A DNA stretch of 58,432 nt, taken from the NCBI GenBank assembly GCA_947649625.1, contig CANSSJ010000005.1:1-58432 (forward strand). Direction: 5' to 3'. The DNA comes from an uncultured Bacillota bacterium (GTDB lineage: Bacteria > Bacillota > Clostridia > Oscillospirales > Oscillospiraceae). The first letter of the stretch is position 1, and each line of letters opens with the position of its first letter. Shown piece by piece: positions 7,997 to 16,465 of this stretch. Position numbers and translations under genes: made by a program. The notes beneath the pieces are model-generated. The model was not told the origin of the DNA. It searched no databases and saw only the letters and a list, made by a program, of their open reading frames with translations.

Positions 7997-8107
7997 ACTT
8001 TACCCTGACCTGGAGCGTTACAGTATAACCACGAAAGTGGAATGTAAATGTCACAGTCCATGGCATAAGGCATTCACCTCCTTTACAGAGGCGTAGCCAA
8101 ACCGCCG
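7923..8107. repeat. 12-bp inverted repeat flanking the 23-codon ORF
   Basis: CGGCGGTTTGGC at 7923-7934 and its exact reverse complement at 8096-8107. In the leftward mRNA one arm lies in the 5' leader just before the ribosome binding site and the other in the 3' untranslated part, so the mRNA could close on itself. Confidence 0.75.
7995..8066 (-). CDS. 23-residue peptide, candidate type I toxin
   Basis: The ORF starts MPWTVTFTFHFRGY and ends LQVRVK: alternating Thr/Val with aromatic residues and a basic tail, suggesting a membrane-active or beta-forming peptide. AAAGGAGGTGA precedes it, with 10 bases between AGGAGG and ATG 8066. A near-consensus promoter lies about 60 bases upstream of the ORF and another promoter fires against it from the other side. 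No stop-free longer gene is present in this 380-bp gap. An alternative frame from ATG 8073 (36 residues) has too short an SD spacing. Toxicity is inference from the arrangement. Confidence 0.65.
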   Translation of the reverse strand: MPWTVTFTFHFRGYTVTLQVRVK

Positions 8108-8133
8108 CCGCTTTGCCAGCGCACCTTACCGCC

Positions 8134-8162
8134 ATTTTATCAATGGATACCGGCCCTGTCAA
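8134..8162 (-). promoter_or_regulatory. Promoter of the 23-codon ORF mRNA
   Basis: On the minus strand TTGACA (8157-8162), 17 bp, TAAAAT (8134-8139). The predicted start is near 8127, giving a leader of about 60 nt and an mRNA of about 300 nt to the terminator at 7820. Confidence 0.8.
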
Positions 8163-8199
8163 CAAAAACAGCCCCGTCTCCCCTTCCGGGAGGCGGGGC
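8163..8199 (-). terminator. Intrinsic terminator of the polytopic membrane protein gene
   Basis: Arms 8171-8182 and 8188-8199 (12 bp, one G-U) are followed on the minus strand by TGTTTTTG (8163-8170), right after the stop at 8205. The stem sequence resembles that at 7827-7855. Confidence 0.85.
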
Positions 8200-8204
8200 T
8201 TTCG

Positions 8205-10190
8205 CTATCCCGGATTTTTCTCCGGGGTGAACAGGTCGATCCGTCCCTCGCTTTCCACGATCTCCAGGTCCCACAGCTCCCGGTAGACGCTCAGCGGATA
8301 ATACACCTCATGGAAGCCCTGGACGAGAGGGAAGCGCAGCGTCTGCACAGTGCCCTCCCCGTCCGTCCAGGAGAGCACCCCCTCTTCCCCGTCCCGGAAA
8401 CACTGGTAGGTCACGCCGTCCCACAGGATCGTGCTGCCGCCGTCCAGCCACTGGCACTCACACCCGGTCCAGGGCAGGACATGCCAGGCGGCCAGCATAT
8501 ATGTGCCGTCCTCCCCCAGGGCGGCAGGGCAGCGGGTCCGGTTTCCGTCCACATAGACCGCCGGCAGGGTCTCGCTGTAAAAATAGACGGTGCGGAAATC
8601 CAGAGGCAGGCCCTCCGACTTCAAATAGCTGAGCAGAAAATAGTCGCTGAAAAAGGGCTTGGTGTGGGTATAATCCATATGATAATCCACGCTGTAATAC
8701 AACGTTCCGGTCTCCCGGGCCTGTTCCGCGGCGGCCCGGTTCTGCCGGTCAAGCCGGCTGTTCTCCCAGCAGGGCGGGAGCAGCGTCCCCACACGGACCA
8801 GGGCCAGCAGCGCCAGCGCCCCGGCCGCCGGCCGGAGCCACCGGCTCTCCCCGAACAGCTCCTGGGCCGTCCAGACCAGGGCGCACAGCGAAAACAGGCA
8901 GAAGGGGAGCATGGTGCGGTAGGAGGAGCTGTTGGTCGCCGCCATCACGGCCACCGAGATGACCGCCAGCCCCAGCAGCACGCCGGTCTCCCGGGAGTCG
9001 GAGAGCCAGAGGGCAAGGGCGGTCAGCGTCATCCCCAGCAGCAGCAGGCAGTAACACGCCGCCGGAGCGGTCCCCAGGGCGACGCCGGCCAGGCAGAGCA
9101 GGGGCAGGGCCGCCACGGTCCAGGACAGGGCCGCGTTTCCAGTCTCCCGGCGGCACCGGACCCCCAGGCACAGAAACAGCGCCCCCAGCATCACCAGCAG
9201 GGCCGGACAGCCGGCGGCCAGCTCCGCCTGGGCCTGGAAGGGCCTCTTCAGCAGCGCCAGAGCGGCCGGCGCCCGCTGTCCCAGCACCGCGAGCCCTCCG
9301 GCCAGGACAAGGCACGCTCCCCCGATCAGCACCGCCGCCGCCATCCTGCCCCTTCCGGCCCGGCGCCACCGGCGCAGGAACGCAAACAGCAGCGCGGCGG
9401 CGGCCGCGCCCCCGCAGATCACGGCCGCCGCCGTCTCCACTCTCACCGACGACAGCCCCGACCACAGCACCCCCAGCCCCCGGCCGGTCTCGGCCCGGAT
9501 GCGGATATGGGTGCCGGGGGACAGGAGTATGGTGCTCAGCCCCAGGGCGGAGCACATCAGGCACGCCCCGCCGTATCTCAGCCGGGCGCGGTCGAAGCGC
9601 AGCGCCCACAGGACGGCCTCCAGCCCCACGGCGCAGGCTGCCAGGCCGCATTGCTCCGTCGTCGCGCCGCACAGGAAGCTGAGGACCAGCCCCAGGACCC
9701 GGGCCTTCCCCTCCCCTGCCGCCCGTTTCACCGCCCACAGCTGGCAGAAGATCATCGCCGTGGGCAGCAGGTAGTTGCAGCAGGCGGAGATCCAGAGCAC
9801 GCCCTCCACCATGACCGGCCGGGGCAGCAGCAGGACGCCCCCGAAAAACAGGAGAAAGGGGAGCCGCCACGGCCCTTTCCGGCCCAGATAGGCCCCGCTG
9901 AAATGCCATATCCCCAGGCAGCACAGCAGGACCGCCGCTCCAAACAGCCAGTTCCCGGCCCGCAGGATCACCGTTGCGGCCACATGGACCAACATCCGCC
10001 CGTTGAAGGTCCGATAGTGCTCCGCCATTTGCCCGAACCAGCCCGCCAGGCCGCCGTCAAAAAAGGTGCAGTAAAAGAAGTCGTCCGCGCTGTACACGGT
10101 AGTGAGGGCCAGCAGACACAGCCCCGCCGGCAGGGCCAGCAGGGCTGCTGTTGTCAGAAGACGGGCTGTGTTTGATCGATACCGATTCAT
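8205..10190 (-). CDS. Polytopic membrane protein, GT-C/DUF6056-like
   Basis: The 661-residue protein has about 12 hydrophobic segments in its first 480 residues and a soluble C-terminal part of about 170. The N-terminal loop carries YSADDFFY followed by HYRTFNGRML; an acidic pair in the first outside loop followed by an N-G-R motif is typical of GT-C-like lipid-linked sugar transferases and of the DUF6056 family. I infer a role in cell-surface glycan assembly, but no substrate can be given. ATG 10190 has GGGGAAAC upstream, a moderate site. Composition is extremely GC-rich, which creates a long antisense ORF. Confidence 0.65.
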   Translation of the reverse strand: MNRYRSNTARLLTTAALLALPAGLCLLALTTVYSADDFFYCTFFDGGLAGWFGQMAEHYRTFNGRMLVHVAATVILRAGNWLFGAAVLLCCLGIWHFSGAYLGRKGPWRLPFLLFFGGVLLLPRPVMVEGVLWISACCNYLLPTAMIFCQLWAVKRAAGEGKARVLGLVLSFLCGATTEQCGLAACAVGLEAVLWALRFDRARLRYGGACLMCSALGLSTILLSPGTHIRIRAETGRGLGVLWSGLSSVRVETAAAVICGGAAAAALLFAFLRRWRRAGRGRMAAAVLIGGACLVLAGGLAVLGQRAPAALALLKRPFQAQAELAAGCPALLVMLGALFLCLGVRCRRETGNAALSWTVAALPLLCLAGVALGTAPAACYCLLLLGMTLTALALWLSDSRETGVLLGLAVISVAVMAATNSSSYRTMLPFCLFSLCALVWTAQELFGESRWLRPAAGALALLALVRVGTLLPPCWENSRLDRQNRAAAEQARETGTLYYSVDYHMDYTHTKPFFSDYFLLSYLKSEGLPLDFRTVYFYSETLPAVYVDGNRTRCPAALGEDGTYMLAAWHVLPWTGCECQWLDGGSTILWDGVTYQCFRDGEEGVLSWTDGEGTVQTLRFPLVQGFHEVYYPLSVYRELWDLEIVESEGRIDLFTPEKNPG

Positions 10191-10251
10191 ATCAGTTTCC
10201 CCATCATGGCCTCCGCCCCGCGGAGGTCTTGTCGTTCCAGGACCGGCGGTC

Positions 10252-11679
10252 TCAGGCCTCGCCGTCGATGACCTGGGCCTTGATTAGGTTGGTGGAGCCG
10301 CTCCTGCCCAGGGGGACGCCGGCGGTGATGACCACGGTGTCGCCTTTCTCCACCAGCCCCTCCTTCAGGGCCACCTCGGCGGACAGGGAGAAGATGCGGT
10401 CGGTGGAGTTGACCTCCCCGGTGAGGTAGGGGATGACGCCCCAGGAGATATTCAGCTGCCGGCGCACCTTCTCGTGCATGGTGAGGGCGGCGATGGGGCA
10501 GGCGGGGCGGAACCGGCAGATCATCCGGGCGCTGCGGCCCGAGCTGGTGGCGGTGAGGATGGCCTTGGCGTCCAGGTCCTTGGCGGTGAGGCAGCAGGTG
10601 TGGGTGATGGCGTCGTTGATGTTGGAGGCGGGGAGGACCCGCTGCTTCTGGAACTGCTTCCAGTAGTCGATGGCGTTCTCCGTCTCGGTGACGATGCCCA
10701 CCATGGCGGTGAGGGCCTCCACCGGGTACTTGCCCCCGGCGGTCTCGCCGGAGAGCATCACGCTGCCCGTGCCGTCGTAGACGGCGTTGGCCACGTCGGA
10801 CACCTCCGCCCGGGTGGGCCGGGGGTTGCGCATCATGGAGTCCAGCATCTGGGTGGCGGTGATGACCGGCTTGCCCGCCTGGAGGCCCTTGCGGATCATC
10901 TGCTTTTGCAGGATGGGCACCCGGGCGGCGGGAATCTCCACCCCCAGGTCGCCCCGGGCCACCATGATGCCGTCGGCGGCCTCCAGGATCTCGTCCAGGT
11001 TGTCCACGCCCTCCTGGTTCTCGATCTTGGCGATGATCTTCACGTCGTCCCCGCCGCAGTCGTGGAGGACAGCCCGGACGGCCTCCACATCCGCCGCCCG
11101 GCGGACGAAGGAGGCGGCGATGAAGTCGAAGTCGTTTTCCACGCCGAAGCGGATGTCCTCCACGTCCTTCCCGGTGAGGGCGGGAAGCTGGATATGTACC
11201 CCGGGGATGTTGATGGACTTGTTGGCCGACAGAGCGCCGCCGTTCTCCACGGTGCAGACGATCTCTGTGCCCTCGATCCGGTCCACCCTGATGGCCACCA
11301 GGCCGTCGTCGATCAGGATCTGCTGCCCGGGGGTCAGCTCCTCGTGGAGCCTGGGGTAGGTGACCGACACCCAGCCCTGGTTGCCCACAATGTCCCGGGT
11401 GGTGAGGGTGAATGGGTCGCCGGGTTCCAAGGTGATGGACTTGGTCTCAAAGGATTTGATACGAATTTCCGGGCCCTTGGTGTCCAGAATGGTGGCCACC
11501 GGACGGCCCATAGCGTCCCGGACGGCCTTGAGCATATTCAGCCGCTCCAGGTGCTCCGGGTGGCTGCCGTGGGAAAAATTGAACCGGGCGGCGTCCATGC
11601 CGGTGCGGATGAGGGTGCGGATCATATCCTCACTGTCCACTGCGGGGCCCAGGGTGCAGATGATTTTGGTTCTTCTCAT
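10252..11679 (-). CDS. pyk: Pyruvate kinase
   Basis: The 475-residue protein catalyses PEP + ADP to pyruvate + ATP in glycolysis. Visible motifs: MRRTKIICTLGPA at the start, ARFNFSHGSH (substrate Arg), IIAKIENQEG (catalytic Lys and metal Glu), MVARGDLGVEIP (metal Asp), ATQMLDSM and MLSGETAAGKYPVEA. It has the A, B and C domains but no C-terminal PEP-utiliser extension. ATG 11679 follows GAAGGAGGTAATCAC; the further upstream ATG in frame has no site. It is driven by a promoter at 11728-11756. A divergent paralogue lies at 32730. Confidence 0.95.
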   Translation of the reverse strand: MRRTKIICTLGPAVDSEDMIRTLIRTGMDAARFNFSHGSHPEHLERLNMLKAVRDAMGRPVATILDTKGPEIRIKSFETKSITLEPGDPFTLTTRDIVGNQGWVSVTYPRLHEELTPGQQILIDDGLVAIRVDRIEGTEIVCTVENGGALSANKSINIPGVHIQLPALTGKDVEDIRFGVENDFDFIAASFVRRAADVEAVRAVLHDCGGDDVKIIAKIENQEGVDNLDEILEAADGIMVARGDLGVEIPAARVPILQKQMIRKGLQAGKPVITATQMLDSMMRNPRPTRAEVSDVANAVYDGTGSVMLSGETAGGKYPVEALTAMVGIVTETENAIDYWKQFQKQRVLPASNINDAITHTCCLTAKDLDAKAILTATSSGRSARMICRFRPACPIAALTMHEKVRRQLNISWGVIPYLTGEVNSTDRIFSLSAEVALKEGLVEKGDTVVITAGVPLGRSGSTNLIKAQVIDGEA

Positions 11680-11727
11680 GTGATTACCTCCTTCGGGTAT
11701 CATAATTCCTTCTATGTGTACGCCTCT

Positions 11728-11756
11728 ATCATACAGGAAAATATATGGATTGGGAA
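11728..11756 (-). promoter_or_regulatory. Candidate promoter of pyk
   Basis: On the minus strand TTCCCA (11751-11756), 17 bp, TATGAT (11728-11733), about 50 bp upstream of the pyk start. Confidence 0.5.
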
Positions 11757-11790
11757 GATGGTATTTTCATAAAAATGGCGGCGGCTCCGT

Positions 11791-11828
11791 AAAAAAAGTG
11801 TGCTGCCCCTCCAAGAGAGGCAGCGCAC
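11791..11828 (-). terminator. Intrinsic terminator of metG
   Basis: A GC-rich stem (about 11798-11828) on the minus strand, followed by seven T (11791-11797), immediately after the metG stop at 11834. Confidence 0.88.
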
Positions 11829-11833
11829 GGATA

Positions 11834-13804
11834 TCAGCACATTTTGGCCCCAGCGGGGATCTTGTCGTCTAAAATCAGGAGGTTCAGGGCCTCCTCCCCC
11901 TTCTCGGTGTGGACGGCGGAGATGAGCATCCCGTTGGACTCCTGGCCCATCATCTTCCGGGGGGGCAGGTTGACGATGGCCATCAGGGTCTTGCCGATCA
12001 GGTCCTCGGGCTTGTACCACTTGGCAATGCCGGACAGGATCTGCCGGTCTGTGCCGGTGCCGTCATCCAGAGTAAATTTCAGCAGCTTCTCGCTCTTCTT
12101 CACCGGCTGGCAGTCCTTCACCTTGACGGCCCGGAAATCGGACTTGCAGAAGGTGTCGAAGTCCACCTTCTCCTCCAGCTGGGGCTCGATCTCCAGGTCG
12201 GGGAGGGCGGCCTTCTTGGCGGCCTCGGCGGCGGCCTCCAGCTCTGTGAGCGCCTTGTCCGCGTCGATGCGGGGGAAGAGATTGTCTCCCCGGACCACGG
12301 TGACATCTTTGGGCAGAACGGCCCACTGCCCGGCGCTCTCCCAGTCGGAGCAGGCCTCACAGGCGCCGATCTGCTTCAAGACCTCGGCGGCGGAGGCGGG
12401 GATGAAGGGGGTGAGCAGGATGGCGCACACCCGCAGGGTCTCCAGCAGGTTGTACATGACGCAGGCCAGCCGGGGGCCGTTGGCGTCCATGTCACGGGCC
12501 AGCACCCAGGGGGCGTTCTCGTCGATATACTTGTTGGCCCGGTCGATCACCTTGAAAATCTCGCTCAAAGCGTTCTGGAAGGCGAACTTCTCCATCTGCT
12601 CCTCGTAGCGGTCCCGGAGCTCCTTGACCATAGTCACCAGCTCACCGTCCATCTCCCCGTGGAAGCGCTGATTTTCGGGCAGCTGTCCGCCGAAGTACTT
12701 GCCCGCCATGGACACGGTGCGGCTGAGGAGGTTGCCTAGGTCGTTAGCCAAGTCCACGTTGATGGTCTGGATCAGGGCCTCGTTGGAGAAGTTGCCGTCG
12801 GAGCCGAAGGGGAAGGTGCGCAGCAGGAAGAAGCGCAGGGCGTCCACCCCGAACATCTCGGCCAGGATATAGGGGTCCACCACATTGCCCTTGGACTTGG
12901 ACATCTTGCCCCCGTCCAGCAGCAGCCAGCCGTGGCCGAAGACCTTTTTGGGCAGGGGCTCACCCAGGCTCATAAGCATGGCGGGCCAGATGATGGAGTG
13001 GAAGCGGACGATCTCCTTGCCCACGAAGTGGACGTCGGCGGGCCAGAACTTTTCGTAGTCGTCGTATCTGTCGTTGCCGTAGCCCAGGGCGGTGATATAG
13101 TTGGAGAGGGCGTCCACCCACACGTAGACCACGTGGCCGGGGTCGAAGTCCACGGGGATGCCCCAGGTGAAGGAGGTGCGGGAGACGCACAGGTCCTCCA
13201 GGCCGGGCTTGATGAAGTTGTTCACCATCTCGTTCACCCGGGAGCGGGGCTCCAGGAAGTCGGTGTCCTCCAGCAGGTGCTGGATTTTATCAGCGTATTT
13301 GGACAGCTTGAAGAAATAGGCCTCCTCCTCCGCGTCCTGGACCTCCCGGCCGCAGTCGGGGCACTTGCCGTCCACCAGCTGGGACTCGGTCCAGAAGGAC
13401 TCGCAGGGCTTGCAGTACTTGCCCACATACTTACCCTTGTAGATGTCCCCGTTGTCGTGCATTTTCTTGAAAATCTTCTGAATGGCGGAGACGTGATAAT
13501 CGTCGGTGGTGCGGATAAAGCGATCGTTGGAAATGTTCATCAGCTTCCACAGGTCCAGGATGCCCCGGTCCCCCCGGACGATGCCGTCCACGAACTGCTG
13601 GGGGGTGACTCCCGCCTCCCGGGCCTTGTCCTCGATCTTCTGGCCGTGCTCGTCGGTGCCGGTGAGGAACATCACCTCGCAGCCGGTGAGCCGCTTGTAC
13701 CGGGCCATGGCGTCGGTGGCCACGGTGCAGTAGGTGTGGCCGATGTGCAGCTTGTCGCTGGGGTAGTAGATGGGGGTGGTGATATAAAAACGTTTCTTTT
13801 CCAT
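11834..13804 (-). CDS. metG: Methionyl-tRNA synthetase
   Basis: The 656-residue protein charges tRNA(Met). Class I signatures are present: PSDKLHIGHTYC (HIGH) near residue 20 and GGKMSKSKGNVVDP (KMSKS). A zinc knuckle follows the pattern CKPCESFW ... CPDCGREVQ. The last about 110 residues (FRAVKVKDCQPVKKSEKL ...) form a Trbp111/EMAP-like tRNA-binding domain. I chose ATG 13804 because the upstream in-frame extension lies in a palindromic repeat; GAGGGAGATC precedes it. Confidence 0.96.
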   Translation of the reverse strand: MEKKRFYITTPIYYPSDKLHIGHTYCTVATDAMARYKRLTGCEVMFLTGTDEHGQKIEDKAREAGVTPQQFVDGIVRGDRGILDLWKLMNISNDRFIRTTDDYHVSAIQKIFKKMHDNGDIYKGKYVGKYCKPCESFWTESQLVDGKCPDCGREVQDAEEEAYFFKLSKYADKIQHLLEDTDFLEPRSRVNEMVNNFIKPGLEDLCVSRTSFTWGIPVDFDPGHVVYVWVDALSNYITALGYGNDRYDDYEKFWPADVHFVGKEIVRFHSIIWPAMLMSLGEPLPKKVFGHGWLLLDGGKMSKSKGNVVDPYILAEMFGVDALRFFLLRTFPFGSDGNFSNEALIQTINVDLANDLGNLLSRTVSMAGKYFGGQLPENQRFHGEMDGELVTMVKELRDRYEEQMEKFAFQNALSEIFKVIDRANKYIDENAPWVLARDMDANGPRLACVMYNLLETLRVCAILLTPFIPASAAEVLKQIGACEACSDWESAGQWAVLPKDVTVVRGDNLFPRIDADKALTELEAAAEAAKKAALPDLEIEPQLEEKVDFDTFCKSDFRAVKVKDCQPVKKSEKLLKFTLDDGTGTDRQILSGIAKWYKPEDLIGKTLMAIVNLPPRKMMGQESNGMLISAVHTEKGEEALNLLILDDKIPAGAKMC

Positions 13805-13829
13805 GTTGTTGATCTCCCTCGTTATATTC

Positions 13830-13899
13830 TGTAGGGGCGGCCGGTGGCCGCCCGTCGTGGTAATTCGATTTCTGCGGGCGGCCACAGGCCGCCCCTACA
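13830..13899. repeat. Palindromic interspersed repeat, copy 1
   Basis: About 70 bp bounded by TGTAGGGGCGGCC and GGCCGCCCCTACA, with inner inverted GGCCGCCCG arms. It lies between metG and the next upstream gene. Related copies are at 25087, 26304 and 28537. It looks like a small non-coding REP/MITE-type element. Confidence 0.8.
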
Positions 13900-13901
13900 C
13901 A

Positions 13902-14762
13902 TCAATCATCCTGTTCTTCCTCCTCCGGGGGAGGCATTCGCCCCTCCAGCCGCTTAGGCCAGGGCGGGCCGAAGGTATTGCGCAGCAGTGCCCGGCCCAG
14001 TGCCAGGGCGGACAGGGAAAAGGCCAGGGTAGCGGCGGCGGTGAACAGGTCGGGGCTGTCCGCCAGGGAGATCATCCCCAGCACGGTCCCCGTCATGGCC
14101 AGAAAGGCGGTGCGGCGGCGGCGGGGCCGGCCAAAGAGGAAGGCTGCGGCGCAGTAATGGGCCAGAGTGAGCAGCATCACGGCAAACAGGCCGAAGCCGT
14201 ATTTCATCAGCACCGGTTCGACCCCGTGCTCCAGGTGGGTGGCAAACAGCCACACCAGCCCGGCCAGGGCGGGAAAGGGGGCCAGCCGGCAGGCCCAGTC
14301 GTTCAGTTCCCTCCGGTAGGCCGACCTCCCCATCAGCAGAACGCCCAGCCCGGCGGGCAGGCACAGGACCGCCGCCAGAAGCTGGGAGCCGGGATTGGCC
14401 GCCGGGTAAAGCTCCGGGGCGGCCCGCCACAGCTGAAGGCCGGCCAGCCCGTCCCGCAGGCCCAGTGCCCCGGACAGGAGCATCAGCAGCCCGGCGGCGG
14501 CCAGAACGGTCATCTGTCCCGCCTCGGGGCAGCCGAAGGCGGGCAGAAAGTCCTCCGGCCCCTCCCCCTTCTCCTGGACCAGCAGGGCAAAGGCCAGGGC
14601 CAGCAGGCCCGTCAGGCCCAGCAGGGCCAGGGTGGCCGGGGCGCTGTAGGTGAACAGGCCCGCCTCCGGGTCATAGGCGGAGGCCAGCTGCCACCGCCGC
14701 AGGAGAAAGCCGGCCGCGCCCCCGGCCGCGGCCAGGGCGGGCAGGACAATGTCTCTTCTCAT
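13902..14762 (-). CDS. Polytopic membrane protein of unknown function
   Basis: The 286-residue protein has about eight hydrophobic helices and an acidic tail (PPPEEEEQDD). No recognisable domain or catalytic motif is seen. GAGAGGAACTGACGCC precedes ATG 14762. Its stop abuts the palindromic repeat. Neighbours (metG, mnmA) do not suggest a role. Confidence 0.6.
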   Translation of the reverse strand: MRRDIVLPALAAAGGAAGFLLRRWQLASAYDPEAGLFTYSAPATLALLGLTGLLALAFALLVQEKGEGPEDFLPAFGCPEAGQMTVLAAAGLLMLLSGALGLRDGLAGLQLWRAAPELYPAANPGSQLLAAVLCLPAGLGVLLMGRSAYRRELNDWACRLAPFPALAGLVWLFATHLEHGVEPVLMKYGFGLFAVMLLTLAHYCAAAFLFGRPRRRRTAFLAMTGTVLGMISLADSPDLFTAAATLAFSLSALALGRALLRNTFGPPWPKRLEGRMPPPEEEEQDD

Positions 14763-14851
14763 GGCGTCAGTTCCTCTCGTTGGGAAAGTAATTCCTTATT
14801 TTCTATAATGTAAGCTATCATATACCAACCAGACAGGAAAATCAATCCTTT

Positions 14852-15139
14852 TTACAGCCTGGGTCCCTTCGCCCTCCGCTTTCCGAACAACAGCCACAGG
14901 GCGACGAGCAGCAGGACAACGCCCACTATGGTACACAGACCCGCAGCCTGGCCGGTAATCAGCCCATTCATCTCCAGGAGGGAGGAGGAGGCCAGAAACA
15001 CCAGGTCGCCCCACAGCAGCGCCCGCCCGGCGGGGTCCCAGCGGTTTTTGGACCGGCTCTTTTCATCGGCCAGCTTCTCCTGCTCCATCTGGCGCTTGAG
15101 TTCCACCGTGCGGCTGTGCCGGCGCTTTTTGTTTGCCAT
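14852..15139 (-). CDS. Small membrane protein, two transmembrane segments
   Basis: The 95-residue protein begins MANKKRRHSRTVELKRQM, a strongly basic cytoplasmic helix, followed by two hydrophobic segments (about residues 40-60 and 65-85) and a basic end (GKRRAKGPRL). AAAGGAG precedes ATG 15139. It begins 13 bp after the mnmA stop, so it is probably transcribed with mnmA. Function unknown. Confidence 0.65.
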   Translation of the reverse strand: MANKKRRHSRTVELKRQMEQEKLADEKSRSKNRWDPAGRALLWGDLVFLASSSLLEMNGLITGQAAGLCTIVGVVLLLVALWLLFGKRRAKGPRL

Positions 15140-15152
15140 AGCTGTACTCCTT

Positions 15153-16205
15153 TCAGTCCGGAAGGCTCCGTTCAATGACGGCCCCGCCCACTACCACGTC
15201 TCCGTCGTAGAAAACTACTGTCTGTCCCGGGGTAACGGCCCGCTGGGCTTCGTCGAAGGCGACGCGGACGGTATCCTCCCCCGTCTGCTCCACAGTGCAG
15301 GGCTGCTCCGCCATGCGGTAGCGGATCCGGGCCCGGAGGCGGACCGGGCCGTCCAGCCGGGCGCAGGGGATCAGGTTCAAACTGTTCGCCGTCAGGACGC
15401 GGCGAAAGAGGGCGGCGTTGTTCGAGAGGATCACCGCGTTGTCCCCTGGCCGGACCTCCTTCACGTAGAGCCGCCCCGCGCTGGAGGACACCCCCAGCCC
15501 CCGGCGCTGGCCCACGGTGTAGTCCACGATGCCGGTGTGCCGGCCCAGGACGGCCCCCGCCTCGTCCAGATAGGGACCGGGAGGGTAGTCCTTCCCGGTG
15601 TGCCGCCGGAGGAAGGCCCCGTAGTCCCCGTCGGGGATAAAGCAGATGTCCTGGCTGTCTCCCTTCTGCGCGTTGGACAGGCCGGCTTCGGCGGCGATGG
15701 CCCGCACCTCCGCCTTGGACAGCTCTCCCAGAGGGAACAGAGCCCGGCTGAGCTGCTCCTGGGTGAGCATGGCCAGCACATAGCTCTGGTCCTTGTCCAG
15801 ATGGGCGGCTTTTTTCAGCAGCCAGCGGCCCGCCCCGGCGTCAAAGGCCGTCCGCGCGTAGTGGCCGGTGGCCAGACTGCCGCAGCCCAACTCCTCCGCC
15901 GTGCGGAGCAGCGCCCCGAACTTGACGGCCCGGTTGCACAGCACACAGGGATTGGGGGTGCGGCCCCGCTCGTACTCCGAGACGAAGGGGTCCATCACCC
16001 CGGCCTGGAACTCCCGGCGCATATCCAGCGTCCGGTGGGGGAAGTTCAGCCGCTTTGCCACAGCCGCCGCGTCCGCCCCCTCCTCTCCGCCGTCGAAGAG
16101 GCACAGGGTCAGCCCCAGCAGAGTTTTCTCCCCCTTCAGGAGGAGCAGGGCGGCGGCGGAGCTGTCCACACCACCGCTCATGGCAACGGCAGTCGTATGA
16201 TCCAT
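15153..16205 (-). CDS. mnmA: tRNA-specific 2-thiouridylase MnmA
   Basis: The 350-residue enzyme forms 2-thiouridine at the wobble base U34. The PP-loop ATPase motif is AMSGGVDSSAA at residues 8-18. The two catalytic cysteines lie in PNPCVLCNRAVKF and GDSQDICFIPDG. The C-terminal region with DYTVGQRRGLGV is the typical beta-barrel part. ATG 16205 has GGAGG five bases upstream; the longer in-frame extension is mostly hydrophobic junk upstream of the promoter. Confidence 0.95.
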   Translation of the reverse strand: MDHTTAVAMSGGVDSSAAALLLLKGEKTLLGLTLCLFDGGEEGADAAAVAKRLNFPHRTLDMRREFQAGVMDPFVSEYERGRTPNPCVLCNRAVKFGALLRTAEELGCGSLATGHYARTAFDAGAGRWLLKKAAHLDKDQSYVLAMLTQEQLSRALFPLGELSKAEVRAIAAEAGLSNAQKGDSQDICFIPDGDYGAFLRRHTGKDYPPGPYLDEAGAVLGRHTGIVDYTVGQRRGLGVSSSAGRLYVKEVRPGDNAVILSNNAALFRRVLTANSLNLIPCARLDGPVRLRARIRYRMAEQPCTVEQTGEDTVRVAFDEAQRAVTPGQTVVFYDGDVVVGGAVIERSLPD

Positions 16206-16243
16206 AGAGACCTCCATGGGCATTTTGCTGAATTTTCCCTCAA

Positions 16244-16272
16244 AGTATACCACATTTTCCCGCCCCTGACAA
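16244..16272 (-). promoter_or_regulatory. Sigma-A promoter of mnmA
   Basis: On the minus strand TTGTCA (16267-16272), 17 bp, TATACT (16244-16249), about 40 bp upstream of the mnmA start. Confidence 0.8.
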
Positions 16273-16326
16273 CTCAAACCCCTGAAAAGACAAGGCCGGG
16301 CGTAAAAAATCAGGTGTAAAAAGGGG

Positions 16327-16384
16327 AAAATATATCTTGTATTTCCACAGCAAATATTTTTAAATTGAGCACAAGATATAGTAG
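16327..16384 (+). promoter_or_regulatory. Two candidate NrdR boxes upstream of nrdD
   Basis: AAAATATATCTTGTAT (16327-16342) and GCACAAGATATAGTAG (16369-16384) resemble the NrdR box consensus (acaCwAtATaTwGtgt), one in each orientation, 42 bp apart (four helix turns). The second overlaps the -35 of the nrdD promoter, as expected for a repressor of ribonucleotide reductase. nrdR itself is not in this window. Confidence 0.55.
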
Positions 16385-16410
16385 ACAAAGGGAAGCGGAT
16401 GTGCTATAAT
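16382..16410 (+). promoter_or_regulatory. Sigma-A promoter of nrdD
   Basis: TAGACA (16382-16387), 17 bp, TATAAT (16405-16410). Confidence 0.8.
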
Positions 16411-16417
16411 CCACATT

Positions 16418-16465
16418 GTGCTCCCGGCTTTGTAAGACCGTTCGGTGCGGGAGCGCGGTTTTTTT
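16418..16465 (+). terminator. Terminator-like hairpin inside the nrdD leader (possible attenuator)
   Basis: A stem of about nine pairs (16418-16426 with 16448-16456), an inner ACCG/CGGT mini-hairpin, then GG and seven T (16459-16465). It lies after the promoter at 16382-16410 and 30 bases before the nrdD start, so it could abort transcription conditionally. Confidence 0.55.

Noticed and set aside
7963..8073. 36-residue alternative ORF from ATG 8073
   Set aside because: Only 3-4 bases separate it from AGGAGG, it is Pro/Gln-rich at the end and runs into the hairpin; the 23-residue frame has better spacing and a regular pattern.
8310..10175. 621-codon plus-strand ORF
   Set aside because: Pro/Gln/Gly/Arg-rich shadow of the polytopic membrane protein gene, whose hydrophobic helices and terminator support the minus strand.
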